A stretch of DNA of 56,500 nucleotides from Exiguobacterium oxidotolerans JCM 12280 (lineage in GTDB: Bacteria > Bacillota > Bacilli > Exiguobacteriales > Exiguobacteriaceae). A model generated the notes under the pieces. The model saw only the letters and a list, made by a program, of their open reading frames with translations, made no database searches and was not told the origin of the DNA. The DNA is taken from the NCBI RefSeq assembly GCF_000702625.1, contig NZ_JNIS01000001.1, positions 1,656,001-1,712,500 of the forward strand. Reading direction: 5' to 3'. Made by a program: the position numbers and the translations under genes. Below are positions 19,986-30,544 of this stretch, piece by piece. Every line of letters starts with the position of its first letter. The first letter of the stretch is position 1.

Positions 19986-20492
19986 ATGGCAAACGAAAAA
20001 GTTATCGCTGTCAAAGCGGATCTCGTATCTGAGATCGCTGAGAAAATGCAAGCGAGCGCTGGAACAATCGTCGTCGACTACCGTGGTCTCACAGTAGACG
20101 AAGTCACTGAACTTCGTAAACAACTCCGCGAAGCGGGTGTTGAATTCAAAGTTTACAAAAACGGTCTCCTTCGCCGCGCTGCAGTTCAAAGCAACCTTGA
20201 AGGTCTTGACGAAGTATTCACTGGTCCTAGTGCGATCGCCTTCAGCAATGAAGACGTTATCGCGCCAGCTAAGATCTTGAACAACTTCTCTAAAGAACAC
20301 AAGGCTCTCGAACTTAAAGGTGGTATCATCGAAGGCAAAGTCACTTCAGTAGAAGATGTCAAAGCCCTTGCAGAACTTCCATCACGCGAAGGTCTCCTTT
20401 CAATGCTCCTAAGCGTGCTTCAAGCGCCAATCCGTGGTCTCGCGGTGGCAACGAACGCAATCGCAGAGCAAAAAGAAGAACAATCTGCTTAA
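19986..20492 (+). CDS. rplJ: Ribosomal protein L10
   Basis: 168 aa. Base of the ribosomal stalk: the N-terminal domain binds 23S rRNA ([19 protein letters not shown]) and the C-terminal helix carries L12 dimers. ATG 19986 follows CCAGGAGGTGCAACAGAA. It has its own promoter and a leader through which the L10-L12 complex is expected to control the operon. rplL follows after 75 nt containing small hairpins (CCGC-TTA-GCGG near 20496). Confidence 0.96.
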   Translation: MANEKVIAVKADLVSEIAEKMQASAGTIVVDYRGLTVDEVTELRKQLREAGVEFKVYKNGLLRRAAVQSNLEGLDEVFTGPSAIAFSNEDVIAPAKILNNFSKEHKALELKGGIIEGKVTSVEDVKALAELPSREGLLSMLLSVLQAPIRGLAVATNAIAEQKEEQSA

Positions 20493-20567
20493 TGTCCGCT
20501 TAGCGGGATAGGCAAAACACAATTTTTCAAACCCCAACGTGGGCTAAATCAAAGGAGGAAAACCATA

Positions 20568-20933
20568 ATGGCTTTCAACAAAGAGCAATTTATCGAAGAC
20601 CTCAAGGGCATGACTGTTCTTGAACTTAACGAACTCGTAAAAACAATCGAAGAAGAATTCGGCGTATCAGCAGCAGCTCCAGTAGCAGCAGCAGGTGCAG
20701 GCGCAGCAGCAGCTGAAGAGCAAACTGAATTCGACGTAATCCTTACTAGCGCAGGTTCTGGTAAAATCAACGTCATCAAAGCAGTTCGCGAATTGACAGG
20801 CCTCGGTCTTAAAGAAGCGAAAGCACTCGTTGACGGAACTCCAGCTCCAGTTAAAGAAGGCGTTTCGAAAGAAGACGCTGACGCAATCAAAGCTAAGCTT
20901 GAAGAAGCTGGCGCAAGCGTAGAAGTTAAGTAA
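20568..20933 (+). CDS. rplL: Ribosomal protein L7/L12
   Basis: 121 aa. Multi-copy stalk protein that recruits translation GTPases. It shows the N-terminal dimerisation helices ([20 protein letters not shown]), an alanine-rich flexible hinge at about residues 36-53, and the C-terminal factor-binding domain with [18 protein letters not shown] 20568 follows AAAGGAGGAAAACC. A strong terminator follows. Confidence 0.97.
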   Translation: MAFNKEQFIEDLKGMTVLELNELVKTIEEEFGVSAAAPVAAAGAGAAAAEEQTEFDVILTSAGSGKINVIKAVRELTGLGLKEAKALVDGTPAPVKEGVSKEDADAIKAKLEEAGASVEVK

Positions 20934-20949
20934 TTTTCTTCTTCCGCAG

Positions 20950-20988
20950 ACAAAAGAAGCTCGCTTTGCGGGCTTCTTTTGTTTTCAT
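20950..20988 (+). terminator. Terminator after rplL
   Basis: AAAAGAAGCTCGC against GCGGGCTTCTTTT (loop TTT) followed by GTTTTC. Perfect apart from one G-U pair. Confidence 0.9.
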
Positions 20989-21014
20989 CTTTAATCAAGA
21001 GAGGGGAAGGAAAC

Positions 21015-21611
21015 ATGGCAGACCATTATTATACGAATGATCCCTCCTCAAAACGAGATCCGAAATCATGGGAGTTCGTCCTACGCGGCGAAACGTTCCG
21101 TTTTACGTCGGACCACGGTGTGTTCTCAAAAGGTGGCGTCGACTTTGGTTCGCGTCTATTGATTGAGGCATTCGTTGAGCCGGATGTACCGGGTGCGATT
21201 CTAGATGTCGGTTGCGGATATGGACCGATGGGGATTTCACTGGCAAAAGCGACCGGGCGTGACGCAAAACTCGTTGATGTTAACGAACGGGCACTTGAAT
21301 TAGCGGCTGAAAATGCACATGCGAATGGTGTTTCCGTGACGACCGGTGTAAGTGACGGGTATGTTGGCGTAGGTGATGAGACATTTGCAGCGATCGTGAC
21401 GAATCCACCGATTCGGGCAGGAAAAGCAGTTGTTCATCGGATTTTACGTGAAGCGTATGATCATCTCGTAGTAGGAGGCACCCTCTGGGTCGTCATTCAG
21501 AAAAAACAAGGTGGACCATCAGCGAAGAAACTGATGGAAGAAGTCTTTGGTTCTTGCGAGACAGTGACCCGCGATAAAGGATACTCGATATTTAAATCAA
21601 TTCGGTCTTGA
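21015..21611 (+). CDS. Class I methyltransferase, RsmC-like (YbxB family)
   Basis: 198 aa. AdoMet-dependent methyltransferase of the MTS family: motif I LDVGCGYGPMGI, acidic motif II VDVNERAL, and the catalytic NPP motif (VTNPPIRAGK) used for exocyclic amines on guanine. By homology it probably makes m2G in 16S rRNA (E. coli G1207, RsmC), but single-domain Bacilli homologues are less studied. ATG 21015 follows GAGGGGAAGG. Its location between rplL and rpoB is conserved in Bacillus. It probably depends on read-through from rplL, as I see no promoter. Confidence 0.85.
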   Translation: MADHYYTNDPSSKRDPKSWEFVLRGETFRFTSDHGVFSKGGVDFGSRLLIEAFVEPDVPGAILDVGCGYGPMGISLAKATGRDAKLVDVNERALELAAENAHANGVSVTTGVSDGYVGVGDETFAAIVTNPPIRAGKAVVHRILREAYDHLVVGGTLWVVIQKKQGGPSAKKLMEEVFGSCETVTRDKGYSIFKSIRS

Positions 21612-21630
21612 CAAATCGAGTGATTTGTCG

Positions 21631-21659
21631 TTGACCTTGTGTTGTGTCTATGATAGTAT
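21631..21659 (+). promoter_or_regulatory. Promoter of rpoB-rpoC
   Basis: -35 TTGACC (21631-21636), 17-bp spacer, and -10 TAGTAT (21654-21659) preceded by TGA (extended -10). It gives a long leader of about 175 nt. Confidence 0.8.
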
Positions 21660-21665
21660 TATAAA

Positions 21666-21842
21666 ATGCCATTGGAGTGATTTTTGGATAAGCAGGTTGA
21701 AAGTAGCTGGCGTTCTCGACTACAGATGATTGAGTAGACAAGACGTCGCTTTTTTGCGCTTATCGGTCAAAAAATGGCTTCAATGTTCGATATTACACCC
21801 GTCCTTCTCTAGAAGAAGAAGTGGGTCTGAGAGGTGAATCAG
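21666..21842 (+). promoter_or_regulatory. rpoB 5' leader, structured
   Basis: About 175 nt without a gene. It holds possible alternative short pairings (GTAG 21703-21706 or GTAG 21734-21737, each with CTAC 21720-21723) and a hairpin near 21798-21826 (ACCC...GGGT enclosing CTTCT/AGAAG) directly upstream of the ribosome site GAGAGGTGA. I do not recognise a known leader class. Confidence 0.35.
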
Positions 21843-24800
21843 TTGACTGGTCAACTTGTTCAGTACGGTCGTCACCGTCAGAGAAGAAGCTATGCACGTA
21901 TCAGCGAAGTATTAGAACTTCCAAATCTAATTGAGATTCAAACGAATTCATACGAATGGTTCCTACGGGAAGGTCTTCGTGAGATGTTTCATGACATTTC
22001 GCCGATTTCCGACTTCACAGGAAATCTCGTATTAGAATTCATCGACTACTCGCTCGGTGAGCCGAAGTATTCGATTGATGAATCGAAAGAACGCGACGTG
22101 ACCTATTCGGCACCACTGCGCGTAAAAGTCCGTCTTCAAAACAAAGAGACGGGTGAATTGAAGGAACAAGAAGTCTTCATGGGTGACTTCCCGCTTATGA
22201 CGGAGTCGGGAACATTCATTATTAATGGTGCGGAACGAGTCATCGTTTCTCAGCTTGTTCGTTCGCCAAGTGTGTATTACAACAATAAGTTAGATAAGAA
22301 CGGTAAACGTGGATTCTCGGCAACGGTCATCCCGAACCGTGGAGCATGGCTCGAACTTGAGACAGATGCGAAAGATATCGTATATGTCCGGATCGACCGC
22401 ACGCGTAAGATTCCTGTAACGGTTCTTTTACGTGCTCTTGGTTTCGGTACGGATCAGGAAATCATCGATCTCCTTGGAGATGATGAGTACCTCCGGAATT
22501 CGCTTGAAAAAGATAATACAGAAACAACGGAAAAAGCCCTCATTGAAATTTATGAGCGTCTACGTCCGGGTGAGCCACCGACAGTTGAAAATGCGAAAGC
22601 ACTTCTCGTGTCACGGTTCTTCGACCCAAAACGTTACGATTTGGCAAACGTTGGTCGCTATAAAATCAACAAAAAGCTTCATTTAAAAAACCGCCTCTTC
22701 GGACAAAAACTTGCGGAAACGCTTGTTGACCCGGAAACAGGCGAAGTAATCGCAGAAGAAGGAACGGTTCTTGACCGTCGTATGCTCGACAAAGTCTTAC
22801 CATTCCTTGAAGGATCTGTCGGTTACATCGAAGCGACGCCAACTGGCGGCGTAACGCAAGGCGAAGCCTTCAACTTACAGTCGATCAAGGTGTTCGCACC
22901 GGACGATGCTGAAGGTGAACGCATCATCAATATCATCGGTAACGGTAACATCGATCGTGACATCAAGCACATTACGCCTGCTGACATGATTGCTGCAATC
23001 AACTACTTCTTCAACTTGTTGCATGAAGTAGGGACAACGGACGATATCGACCACCTCGGTAACCGTCGTCTCCGTTCTGTCGGTGAATTGCTCCAAAACC
23101 AGTTCCGTATTGGTCTTTCACGTATGGAACGTGTCGTTAAGGAACGTATGTCGATTCAAGATCAAAATGCAATCACGCCACAGGCATTGATCAACATTCG
23201 TCCTGTTATCGCGTCAATTAAAGAGTTCTTCGGTAGCTCACAGTTATCACAGTTCATGGACCAAACAAACCCGCTCGCTGAGTTGACGCACAAACGTCGT
23301 CTGTCTGCTCTCGGACCCGGTGGTTTGACACGTGAGCGTGCTGGCTTTGAAGTTCGAGATGTTCACTACTCGCACTATTCCCGTATGTGTCCAATCGAAA
23401 CGCCAGAGGGACCAAACATCGGTTTGATCAACTCACTGTCTTCGTTCGCGAAAGTCAATGAGTATGGTTTCATCGAAGCACCATACCGCCGTGTCAATCC
23501 GGAAACGGGTGTTGTCACGGATGAAATTCACTACATGACGGCAGACGAAGAAGATCTCTACGTCGTTGCGCAGGCAAACATGTTGTTGACGGAAGAGAAG
23601 ACGTTCCAAGATACACACGTCCTATCACGTTTCCGTGGACAAAACTTGTCTGTTGAGCCATCACGTGTCGATTACATGGACGTTTCTCCGAAACAGGTTG
23701 TTTCGGCAGCAACAGCATGTATTCCGTTCCTTGAGAACGATGACTCGAACCGTGCCCTCATGGGAGCGAACATGCAACGTCAGGCCGTACCACTTCTCGA
23801 TCCAGAATCTCCGATTGTTGGAACTGGGATGGAGTACGTGTCTGCGAAAGACTCAGGAGCTGCCGTTGTTGCAAAACACTCTGGTATCGCTGAGCGCGTA
23901 ACGGCTCGTGAAATCCTTGTCCGTCGTACGACGGAAGTCGATGGCAACATCGTTCAAGGTGAACTTGATCGTTATAAAATCCAAAAATTCATTCGTTCTA
24001 ACCAAGGAACGTGCTATAACCAAAAACCAATCATCAAAGCAGGCGATCCTGTCGATAAAGGCGAGATTCTTGCAGATGGTCCATCAATGGACGGTGGGGA
24101 ACTTGCGCTCGGTCGTAACGTACTCGTCGGTTTCATGACATGGGATGGTTACAACTACGAGGATGCCGTCATCATGAGCGAACGTCTTGTGAAAGATGAT
24201 GTCTACACGTCGATCCACATTGAGGAATACGAATGTGAATCACGCGATACAAAACTCGGACCGGAAGAAATCACTCGTGATATTCCAAACGTCGGTGACG
24301 ACGCCCTGAAAAACCTCGACGACCGCGGAATCATTCGTGTCGGTGCTGAAGTAAAAGATGGGGATATCTTAGTCGGTAAAGTTACACCTAAGGGCGTAAC
24401 GGAATTGACAGCTGAAGAGCGTTTGTTACATGCGATCTTCGGTGAAAAAGCACGTGAAGTGCGTGATACATCACTCCGTGTACCACACGGCGGCGACGGT
24501 ATCATCCTTGACGTCAAAATCTTCGATCGTGATAACGGCGACGAACTATCTCCTGGTGTCAACCAGTTGATCCGTGCGTACATCGTTCAAAAACGTAAGA
24601 TTCACGAAGGAGATAAAATGGCAGGTCGTCACGGTAACAAAGGTGTTATCTCACGTATCTTGCCAGAAGAAGACATGCCGTACATGCCAGACGGCACACC
24701 AATCGACATCATGTTGAACCCACTTGGTGTACCATCACGGATGAACATCGGGCAGTTGCTCGAGCTTCACCTCGGTATGGCAGCACGCCAACTCGGAATC

Positions 24801-25400
24801 AAAGTTGCATCACCAGTATTTGATGGTGCGCGTGAGGAAGATGTTTGGGCAACGATTGAAGAAGCTGGTATGGATCGTGACGCGAAGACTGTTCTTTATG
24901 ACGGTCGTTCGGGTGAAGCGTTCGATAACCGCATCTCGGTCGGTGTCATGTATATGATTAAACTCGCCCACATGGTCGATGATAAACTTCACGCACGTTC
25001 GACGGGTCCTTACTCACTCGTTACGCAACAGCCGCTCGGTGGTAAAGCCCAGTTCGGTGGACAGCGTTTCGGAGAGATGGAAGTTTGGGCACTTGAAGCA
25101 TATGGTGCTGCGTATACACTCCAAGAGATCTTAACGATCAAATCGGATGATACGATCGGTCGTGTTAAAGCGTATGAAGCGATTGTTAAAGGCGAAAATG
25201 TACCGCAACCGGGCGTACCGGAATCGTTCCGAGTTCTCATTAAAGAGCTTCAATCACTTGGTATGGATGTTAAGATGATGTCTGCTGAGGACGAAGAGAT
25301 CGAAATGAAGGACGAAGACGAGGACAATATCCCGAACGCGACTCCAGCACTCGAAGAAGTTCAAGCGCCTGTCGCACCAGTTGTTACTGAAGAGGAATAA
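21843..25400 (+). CDS. rpoB: RNA polymerase beta subunit
   Basis: 1185 aa. Catalytic subunit of RNA polymerase. The rifampicin pocket [13 protein letters not shown] and [13 protein letters not shown] is intact, with Asp473, His483 and Ser488 (E. coli D516, H526, S531) wild-type. Other hallmarks are [17 protein letters not shown] and [14 protein letters not shown]. Start TTG 21843 follows GAGAGGTGA and matches the Bacillus N-terminus ([17 protein letters not shown]); GTG 21834 lies inside the ribosome site. The C-terminus is a short acidic tail as in other Bacilli. Confidence 0.98.
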   Translation: MTGQLVQYGRHRQRRSYARISEVLELPNLIEIQTNSYEWFLREGLREMFHDISPISDFTGNLVLEFIDYSLGEPKYSIDESKERDVTYSAPLRVKVRLQNKETGELKEQEVFMGDFPLMTESGTFIINGAERVIVSQLVRSPSVYYNNKLDKNGKRGFSATVIPNRGAWLELETDAKDIVYVRIDRTRKIPVTVLLRALGFGTDQEIIDLLGDDEYLRNSLEKDNTETTEKALIEIYERLRPGEPPTVENAKALLVSRFFDPKRYDLANVGRYKINKKLHLKNRLFGQKLAETLVDPETGEVIAEEGTVLDRRMLDKVLPFLEGSVGYIEATPTGGVTQGEAFNLQSIKVFAPDDAEGERIINIIGNGNIDRDIKHITPADMIAAINYFFNLLHEVGTTDDIDHLGNRRLRSVGELLQNQFRIGLSRMERVVKERMSIQDQNAITPQALINIRPVIASIKEFFGSSQLSQFMDQTNPLAELTHKRRLSALGPGGLTRERAGFEVRDVHYSHYSRMCPIETPEGPNIGLINSLSSFAKVNEYGFIEAPYRRVNPETGVVTDEIHYMTADEEDLYVVAQANMLLTEEKTFQDTHVLSRFRGQNLSVEPSRVDYMDVSPKQVVSAATACIPFLENDDSNRALMGANMQRQAVPLLDPESPIVGTGMEYVSAKDSGAAVVAKHSGIAERVTAREILVRRTTEVDGNIVQGELDRYKIQKFIRSNQGTCYNQKPIIKAGDPVDKGEILADGPSMDGGELALGRNVLVGFMTWDGYNYEDAVIMSERLVKDDVYTSIHIEEYECESRDTKLGPEEITRDIPNVGDDALKNLDDRGIIRVGAEVKDGDILVGKVTPKGVTELTAEERLLHAIFGEKAREVRDTSLRVPHGGDGIILDVKIFDRDNGDELSPGVNQLIRAYIVQKRKIHEGDKMAGRHGNKGVISRILPEEDMPYMPDGTPIDIMLNPLGVPSRMNIGQLLELHLGMAARQLGIKVASPVFDGAREEDVWATIEEAGMDRDAKTVLYDGRSGEAFDNRISVGVMYMIKLAHMVDDKLHARSTGPYSLVTQQPLGGKAQFGGQRFGEMEVWALEAYGAAYTLQEILTIKSDDTIGRVKAYEAIVKGENVPQPGVPESFRVLIKELQSLGMDVKMMSAEDEEIEMKDEDEDNIPNATPALEEVQAPVAPVVTEEE

Positions 25401-25420
25401 GCGAAAGGGAGGTCCACCCC

Positions 25421-28400
25421 TTGGTAGATGTTAATAGATTTGAATATATGAAAATCGGCCTCGCTTCCCCTGAAAAGATCCGTTCGTGGTCTTTCGGGGA
25501 AGTGAAGAAGCCGGAGACGATCAACTATCGTACGCTCAAGCCAGAGAAAGACGGCTTGTTCTGTGAACGAATTTTTGGTCCAACGAAAGACTGGGAATGT
25601 TACTGCGGTAAATACAAACGAATCCGTTATAAAGGTATCATTTGTGACCGCTGTGGCGTTGAAGTTACGAAGTCGAAAGTCCGTCGTGAGCGCATGGGTC
25701 ACATCGAGCTCGCAGCACCGGTTTCGCATATTTGGTACTTCAAAGGAATTCCAAGTCGTATGGGTCTCGTTTTAGATATGTCACCACGTGCGCTCGAAGA
25801 GATCATCTACTTCGCGTCGTACGTCGTTACAGATCCGGGCGAATCGACTCTCGAGAAGAAACAACTCCTTTCAGAAAAAGAATATCGTGCATACCGTGAG
25901 AAATTCGGTAGCTCATTCACAGCTGAGATGGGTGCGGAAGCCGTTCGTAAATTGCTCCGTGACGTTGAACTCGATAAAGAAGTAGCTGGTTTACGTGAAG
26001 ACCTTCGAATGATTCAAGGACAACGTCGTACACGTGCGATCAAACGTCTTGAAGTCTTAGATGCTTTCCGTAACTCAGGCAATAACCCGGAGTGGATGGT
26101 TCTCGAAGTATTGCCAGTCATCCCACCGGAACTTCGTCCGATGGTCCAGCTTGATGGTGGACGTTTCGCGACATCAGATTTAAACGACCTATACCGTCGT
26201 GTCATCAACCGTAACAACCGTCTCAAGCGTCTTCTTGACCTTGGCGCTCCGAACATCATCGTTCAGAATGAAAAACGGATGTTACAAGAAGCGGTTGATG
26301 CCTTGATCGATAATGGTCGTCGTGGCCGTCCGGTCACTGGACCAGGTAACCGTCCACTTAAATCTCTTTCACATATGTTGAAAGGGAAACAAGGACGTTT
26401 CCGTCAAAACTTACTCGGTAAACGTGTCGACTACTCTGGTCGTTCGGTTATCGTCGTTGGTCCAAACTTGAAGATGTATCAATGTGGTCTTCCAAAAGAA
26501 ATGGCCCTTGAGCTCTTCAAACCGTTTGTTATGAAAGAACTCGTCTCACGTGGTATCGCACCAAACATTAAGAGTGCGAAACGTAAAATCGAACGCGTTC
26601 AACCTGAAATCTGGGATGTACTTGAAGAAGTCATCCGCGAGCACCCGGTTCTCTTGAACCGTGCACCGACACTTCACCGTCTCGGTATCCAGGCGTTCGA
26701 ACCAACACTTGTCGAGGGTCGCGCGATTCGCCTTCACCCACTCGTATGTACGGCTTACAACGCCGATTTCGATGGTGACCAAATGGCGGTCCACGTACCA
26801 CTTTCTGCAGAAGCACAAGCAGAAGCACGTCTTCTCATGCTCGCTGCACAAAACATCTTGAACCCGAAAGACGGTAAGCCTGTTGTTACACCATCGCAGG
26901 ATATGGTCCTCGGTAACTACTACCTCACACTCGAACGTGAAAACGCAATCGGTGAAGGTAAAATCTTCTCGACTGTGAATGAAGCACTCATCGCCTACCA
27001 AAACGGGTATGTTCACTTCCATTCACGTGTTGCGATTCCTGCCGGCGTTCTAAAGAACCCGACGTTTACAGAATCACAAAACGAGAAATTACTTGTTACG
27101 ACTGTCGGTAAGTTGATCTTCAACGAGATCCTCCCAACGACTTTCCCATACTTGAATGAGCCAACAATGAGTAACTTACAGGAAGCAACGCCTGAGAAGT
27201 ACTTCCTTGAAAATGGAACGGATGTTGCTGCTGAAATCAAGAACCGTCCAATCATTGAGCCATTCAAAAAAGGATTCCTTGGAAATGTCATCGCGGAAGT
27301 CTTCAAACGTTTCGAAACGACGGAGACGAGCCGTATGCTCGACCGCATGAAAAACCTTGGTTTCAAACACTCGACACGTGCCGGTATCACGGTTGGTATC
27401 TCGGATATCATCGTACTTCCGGACAAACAGGAAATCCTGGTCGAAGCACAAGATAACGTCGATCGCGTTATGAAATCGTACCGCCGTGGTCTCATCACGG
27501 AAGACGAGCGCTATGAGCGTGTCGTCAAGTCGTGGAACGACGCGAAGGATGAAATTCAGTCTCGTCTGATGAAATCCCTCAACCGTCTAAACCCGATCTT
27601 CATGATGAGTGACTCTGGTGCCCGTGGTAACGCATCAAACTTTACGCAGCTTGCAGGGATGCGTGGACTCATGGCCGCTCCAAGTGGACGGATCATCGAG
27701 CTCCCAATCAAATCTTCGTTCCGTGAGGGTCTGACGGTTCAGGAATACTTCATCTCGACGCACGGTGCGCGTAAAGGTCTTGCCGATACAGCCTTGAAAA
27801 CTGCCGATTCAGGTTACCTGACTCGTCGTCTCGTTGATGTAGCGCAAGATGTTATCATTCGTGAAGATGATTGCGGAACGGATCGTGGTATCCGTGTCAT
27901 GGCTCTTCGCGAAGGAACGGAAGAAATCGAAAGTCTTTACGACCGACTCGTCGGACGTACGGCATTCGAAAAAGTCGTTCACCCGGAAACAGGAGAAGTT
28001 CTCGTTTCTGTCAACGAACTCATCGACGAAGATATCGCGCGTACAATTACGGACGCTGGTATCGACAACGTTGAAATTCGTACTGCCTTCACTTGTAACA
28101 CGAGTCATGGTGTCTGTAAGAAATGTTACGGACGTAACCTTGCAACGGGTAACGATGTTGAAGTCGGTGAAGCAGTCGGAATCATTGCGGCACAATCAAT
28201 CGGTGAGCCAGGAACGCAGCTTACAATGCGTACCTTCCACACAGGTGGGGTTGCCGGAGATGATATCACGCAAGGTCTTCCACGTATCCAAGAGTTGTTC
28301 GAGGCCCGTAACCCGAAAGGTCAAGCGGTCATCTCGGAGATCGACGGACAAGTCATCGACTTTACAGAGTCGCGTGACAAACGTGAATTGACGATTCAAG

Positions 28401-29020
28401 GTCTGAGCGAAACACGCACATACACGATTCCATTCGGATCGCGTCTACGTGTCCAACTCGGTGAAGAAGTCATTGCGGGTCAAGTGTTCACAGAAGGATC
28501 GATTGATCCGAAAGAACTCTTGAACGTTAAAGGTGTATCTGGTGTTCAGAACTACCTTCTTCAGGAAGTTCAAAAAGTATACCGGATGCAAGGAGTTGAA
28601 ATCGGTGACAAGCACGTCGAGGTCATGGTTCGTCAAATGATCCGCCGCGTTCGCGTCATCGAGTCAGGTGAGACAACACTTCTCCCTGGTTCACTCGTTG
28701 ATATCAGTACCTTTAAAGAAGCATGTAAAGAAGCGCTCCGTGCAGGAAAAGCACTCGCTTCAGCTAAACCAGTTCTCCTTGGTATTACAAAAGCATCGCT
28801 TGAGACAGACTCGTTCCTATCAGCTGCTTCGTTCCAGGAAACTACTCGTGTCCTTACGGACGCAGCAATCAAAGGGAAGAGCGACTACCTTCGCGGCTTG
28901 AAAGAGAACGTTATTATCGGTAAACTAGTTCCAGCTGGTACAGGAATGACACGTTACCGTCAAATCGGACTCGAAGTAGCTGGTGAAGCACCTGTAGAAG
29001 CAGATTCTCCTGTAGAATAA
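25421..29020 (+). CDS. rpoC: RNA polymerase beta' subunit
   Basis: 1199 aa, the usual Firmicutes length. The N-terminal zinc ribbon has Cys60, Cys62, Cys75 and Cys78. The active-site motif NADFDGDQM (Asp449, 451, 453) binds catalytic magnesium. The second zinc site lies in [13 protein letters not shown], and the trigger-loop region is near [27 protein letters not shown] 25421 follows AAAGGGAGG; GTG 25424 would be an alternative. It lies 20 nt after rpoB, clearly in the same operon. Confidence 0.98.
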   Translation: MVDVNRFEYMKIGLASPEKIRSWSFGEVKKPETINYRTLKPEKDGLFCERIFGPTKDWECYCGKYKRIRYKGIICDRCGVEVTKSKVRRERMGHIELAAPVSHIWYFKGIPSRMGLVLDMSPRALEEIIYFASYVVTDPGESTLEKKQLLSEKEYRAYREKFGSSFTAEMGAEAVRKLLRDVELDKEVAGLREDLRMIQGQRRTRAIKRLEVLDAFRNSGNNPEWMVLEVLPVIPPELRPMVQLDGGRFATSDLNDLYRRVINRNNRLKRLLDLGAPNIIVQNEKRMLQEAVDALIDNGRRGRPVTGPGNRPLKSLSHMLKGKQGRFRQNLLGKRVDYSGRSVIVVGPNLKMYQCGLPKEMALELFKPFVMKELVSRGIAPNIKSAKRKIERVQPEIWDVLEEVIREHPVLLNRAPTLHRLGIQAFEPTLVEGRAIRLHPLVCTAYNADFDGDQMAVHVPLSAEAQAEARLLMLAAQNILNPKDGKPVVTPSQDMVLGNYYLTLERENAIGEGKIFSTVNEALIAYQNGYVHFHSRVAIPAGVLKNPTFTESQNEKLLVTTVGKLIFNEILPTTFPYLNEPTMSNLQEATPEKYFLENGTDVAAEIKNRPIIEPFKKGFLGNVIAEVFKRFETTETSRMLDRMKNLGFKHSTRAGITVGISDIIVLPDKQEILVEAQDNVDRVMKSYRRGLITEDERYERVVKSWNDAKDEIQSRLMKSLNRLNPIFMMSDSGARGNASNFTQLAGMRGLMAAPSGRIIELPIKSSFREGLTVQEYFISTHGARKGLADTALKTADSGYLTRRLVDVAQDVIIREDDCGTDRGIRVMALREGTEEIESLYDRLVGRTAFEKVVHPETGEVLVSVNELIDEDIARTITDAGIDNVEIRTAFTCNTSHGVCKKCYGRNLATGNDVEVGEAVGIIAAQSIGEPGTQLTMRTFHTGGVAGDDITQGLPRIQELFEARNPKGQAVISEIDGQVIDFTESRDKRELTIQGLSETRTYTIPFGSRLRVQLGEEVIAGQVFTEGSIDPKELLNVKGVSGVQNYLLQEVQKVYRMQGVEIGDKHVEVMVRQMIRRVRVIESGETTLLPGSLVDISTFKEACKEALRAGKALASAKPVLLGITKASLETDSFLSAASFQETTRVLTDAAIKGKSDYLRGLKENVIIGKLVPAGTGMTRYRQIGLEVAGEAPVEADSPVE

Positions 29021-29026
29021 AACGCC

Positions 29027-29055
29027 TTGACACGTCGGTATGGCGGTGCTACTAT
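29027..29055 (+). promoter_or_regulatory. Promoter of rplGB and the str operon
   Basis: Perfect -35 TTGACA (29027-29032), 17-bp spacer, and extended -10 TGCTACTAT (-10 at 29050-29055). It starts 7 nt after the rpoC stop. Confidence 0.85.
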
Positions 29056-29100
29056 GATATAGTGTTGCCAACCGGCCGTGTTATTTTGGAGGATATCTTC

Positions 29101-29352
29101 ATGTCTTACAAAAAAGTAGTCGGCGCAGATTTGAAGTTTGTCGGTCAAAAGCAAACGCTCAAAGCATTGCGATCTGGCAAGGCGTCGGAAGTGATCATCG
29201 CGGATGACGCAGATGAACACGTAAAACAAGCATTGCTCGATGCGGCGAAACAAGCTAACGTTCCGGTTGTGAGCGTGCCTTCTAAGCTTGAGCTTGGTAA
29301 GGTTTGTGGAATCGATGTCGCGGCAACTGCTGTTGCCATTAAGAAAGTTTGA
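29101..29352 (+). CDS. rplGB: L7Ae-family K-turn RNA-binding protein (YbxF)
   Basis: 83 aa, L7Ae/L30e fold. In B. subtilis YbxF binds kink-turn RNA and associates weakly with the ribosome; a precise role is not settled. The core SGKASEVIIADDADEHVKQ and VPVVSVPSKLELGKVCGID is typical. ATG 29101 follows TTTTGGAGGATATCTTC; the longer frame from 29062 has no ribosome site. It leads the str operon (rpsL, rpsG, fusA) as in Bacillus, and follows its own strong promoter. Confidence 0.9.
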   Translation: MSYKKVVGADLKFVGQKQTLKALRSGKASEVIIADDADEHVKQALLDAAKQANVPVVSVPSKLELGKVCGIDVAATAVAIKKV

Positions 29353-29356
29353 TAAT

Positions 29357-29440
29357 ACGTTTTGTGTGGCGATGGAATGCCTGAGCCACGCAAAACGTTT
29401 CATTATGACTTTCGATGAACCACCCGGCTCGGTGGTTTTG
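29357..29440 (+). terminator. Two hairpins between rplGB and rpsL
   Basis: ACGTTTTGTGTGGC pairs with GCCACGCAAAACGT (14 bp, one G-U) at 29357-29398, followed by TTCATT. A second hairpin, AACCACC/GGTGGTT, at about 29418-29438 ends in TTTTG. Both have weak U-tracts, so they probably act as partial terminators or mRNA-processing and stability elements. Confidence 0.55.
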
Positions 29441-29477
29441 AAACTTGTCATGAATTCAGGAAGGGAGGATCTCAAAG

Positions 29478-29900
29478 ATGCCTACTATCAATCAATTGGT
29501 CCGTAAAGGACGTCAATCAAAAGTTGTGAAATCAGATTCGCCAGCGCTGAACAAAGGGTACAACAGCTTCATTAAAGCTCGTACTGACATCAGCTCACCA
29601 CAAAAACGTGGTGTTTGTACTCGTGTAGGTACAATGACTCCGAAGAAACCGAACTCGGCTCTTCGTAAGTACGCACGTGTACGCTTGACGAACACAATGG
29701 AAGTAACAGCTTACATCCCAGGTATCGGCCACAACTTGCAAGAACACAGTGTTGTTCTTATTCGCGGAGGCCGCGTAAAAGACTTACCAGGGGTACGTTA
29801 CCACATCGTTCGTGGTGCACTTGATACAGCTGGAGTTGACGGCCGTATGCAAGGTCGCTCGAAATATGGTACTAAACGTCCAAAAGCAGCAAAAAAATAA
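29478..29900 (+). CDS. rpsL: Ribosomal protein S12
   Basis: 140 aa. Decoding-centre protein of the 30S subunit. The streptomycin-site lysines Lys56 ([11 protein letters not shown]) and Lys101 ([13 protein letters not shown]) are wild-type, so no classical streptomycin resistance is expected. ATG 29478 follows GGGAGGATCTCAAAG. Confidence 0.98.
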   Translation: MPTINQLVRKGRQSKVVKSDSPALNKGYNSFIKARTDISSPQKRGVCTRVGTMTPKKPNSALRKYARVRLTNTMEVTAYIPGIGHNLQEHSVVLIRGGRVKDLPGVRYHIVRGALDTAGVDGRMQGRSKYGTKRPKAAKK

Positions 29901-29949
29901 TCTAGATATCTGAAGATATCACCTCACTATATGAAAGGAGGGACTCGGA

Positions 29950-30420
29950 ATGCCACGTAAAGGTCAAGCAGAACGTCGTGATGTAATGGCTGATCCGATC
30001 TACAACTCTAAACTCGTTACCCGCCTTATCAACCGTCTTATGTTAGATGGTAAAAAAGGTACTGCTCAACAAATCTTATACAAAGCTTTCGAAACTATCG
30101 CTGAACGTTCAGGACGCGATGCAATGGAAGTTTTTGAAGAGGCGATGAACAACATCATGCCAGTTCTTGAAGTAAAAGCACGCCGTGTAGGTGGAGCTAA
30201 CTATCAAGTTCCTGTCGAAGTCCGCCCTGAGCGCCGTACGACACTTGCACTTCGTTACCTCGTGAACTACTCACGTCTCCGTAACGAGAAAACTATGGAT
30301 GCTCGTCTTGCTAATGAAATCATGGACGCTGCAAACAACACTGGTGCTTCTGTTAAGAAGCGCGAAGATATGCACAAAATGGCGGAAGCGAACAAAGCGT
30401 TTGCTCACTACCGCTGGTAA
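29950..30420 (+). CDS. rpsG: Ribosomal protein S7
   Basis: 156 aa. Primary assembly protein of the 30S head and part of the E site. It begins [16 protein letters not shown] and contains [15 protein letters not shown] and AHYRW at the C-terminus, typical of S7. ATG 29950 follows AAAGGAGGGACTCGGA. The 49-nt rpsL-rpsG gap contains GATATC-TGAA-GATATC, a small palindrome. Confidence 0.98.
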   Translation: MPRKGQAERRDVMADPIYNSKLVTRLINRLMLDGKKGTAQQILYKAFETIAERSGRDAMEVFEEAMNNIMPVLEVKARRVGGANYQVPVEVRPERRTTLALRYLVNYSRLRNEKTMDARLANEIMDAANNTGASVKKREDMHKMAEANKAFAHYRW

Positions 30421-30430
30421 ATCCGGAATT

Positions 30431-30508
30431 AACCACCTCATCTATGCCATTTTGTATGGAAATATGAGGTGGCTTTCGGGTATAGTCATGACGTGTGGCA
30501 ACACACGT
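30431..30508 (+). terminator. Hairpins between rpsG and fusA
   Basis: CCACCTCAT and ATGAGGTGG (30432-30465) form a 9-bp stem over a loop of about 22 nt, followed by CTTTCGG, a poor U-tract. A second perfect hairpin, ACGTGTG-GCAA-CACACGT, lies at 30491-30508, close to the fusA ribosome site. They are likely to modulate rather than abolish read-through. Confidence 0.45.
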
Positions 30509-30544
30509 ACACTAAATTAAAATGCGAAAGGAGAATGTTTAAAG

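Noticed and set aside
19823-20032. 69-codon plus-strand frame in the rplJ leader
   Set aside because: It overlaps the L10 leader and attenuator and then rplJ in another frame; no ribosome site fits and it resembles no known peptide.
20493-20567. Small hairpins between rplJ and rplL as a regulatory element
   Set aside because: Stems of only 3-4 bp; too weak to support a call.
23235-23310. Possible rifampicin-resistance change in rpoB
   Set aside because: The SQLSQFMDQ and [13 protein letters not shown] segments keep the sensitive residues Asp473, His483 and Ser488.
29630-29800. Possible streptomycin-resistance change in rpsL
   Set aside because: Lys56 and Lys101 are wild-type.
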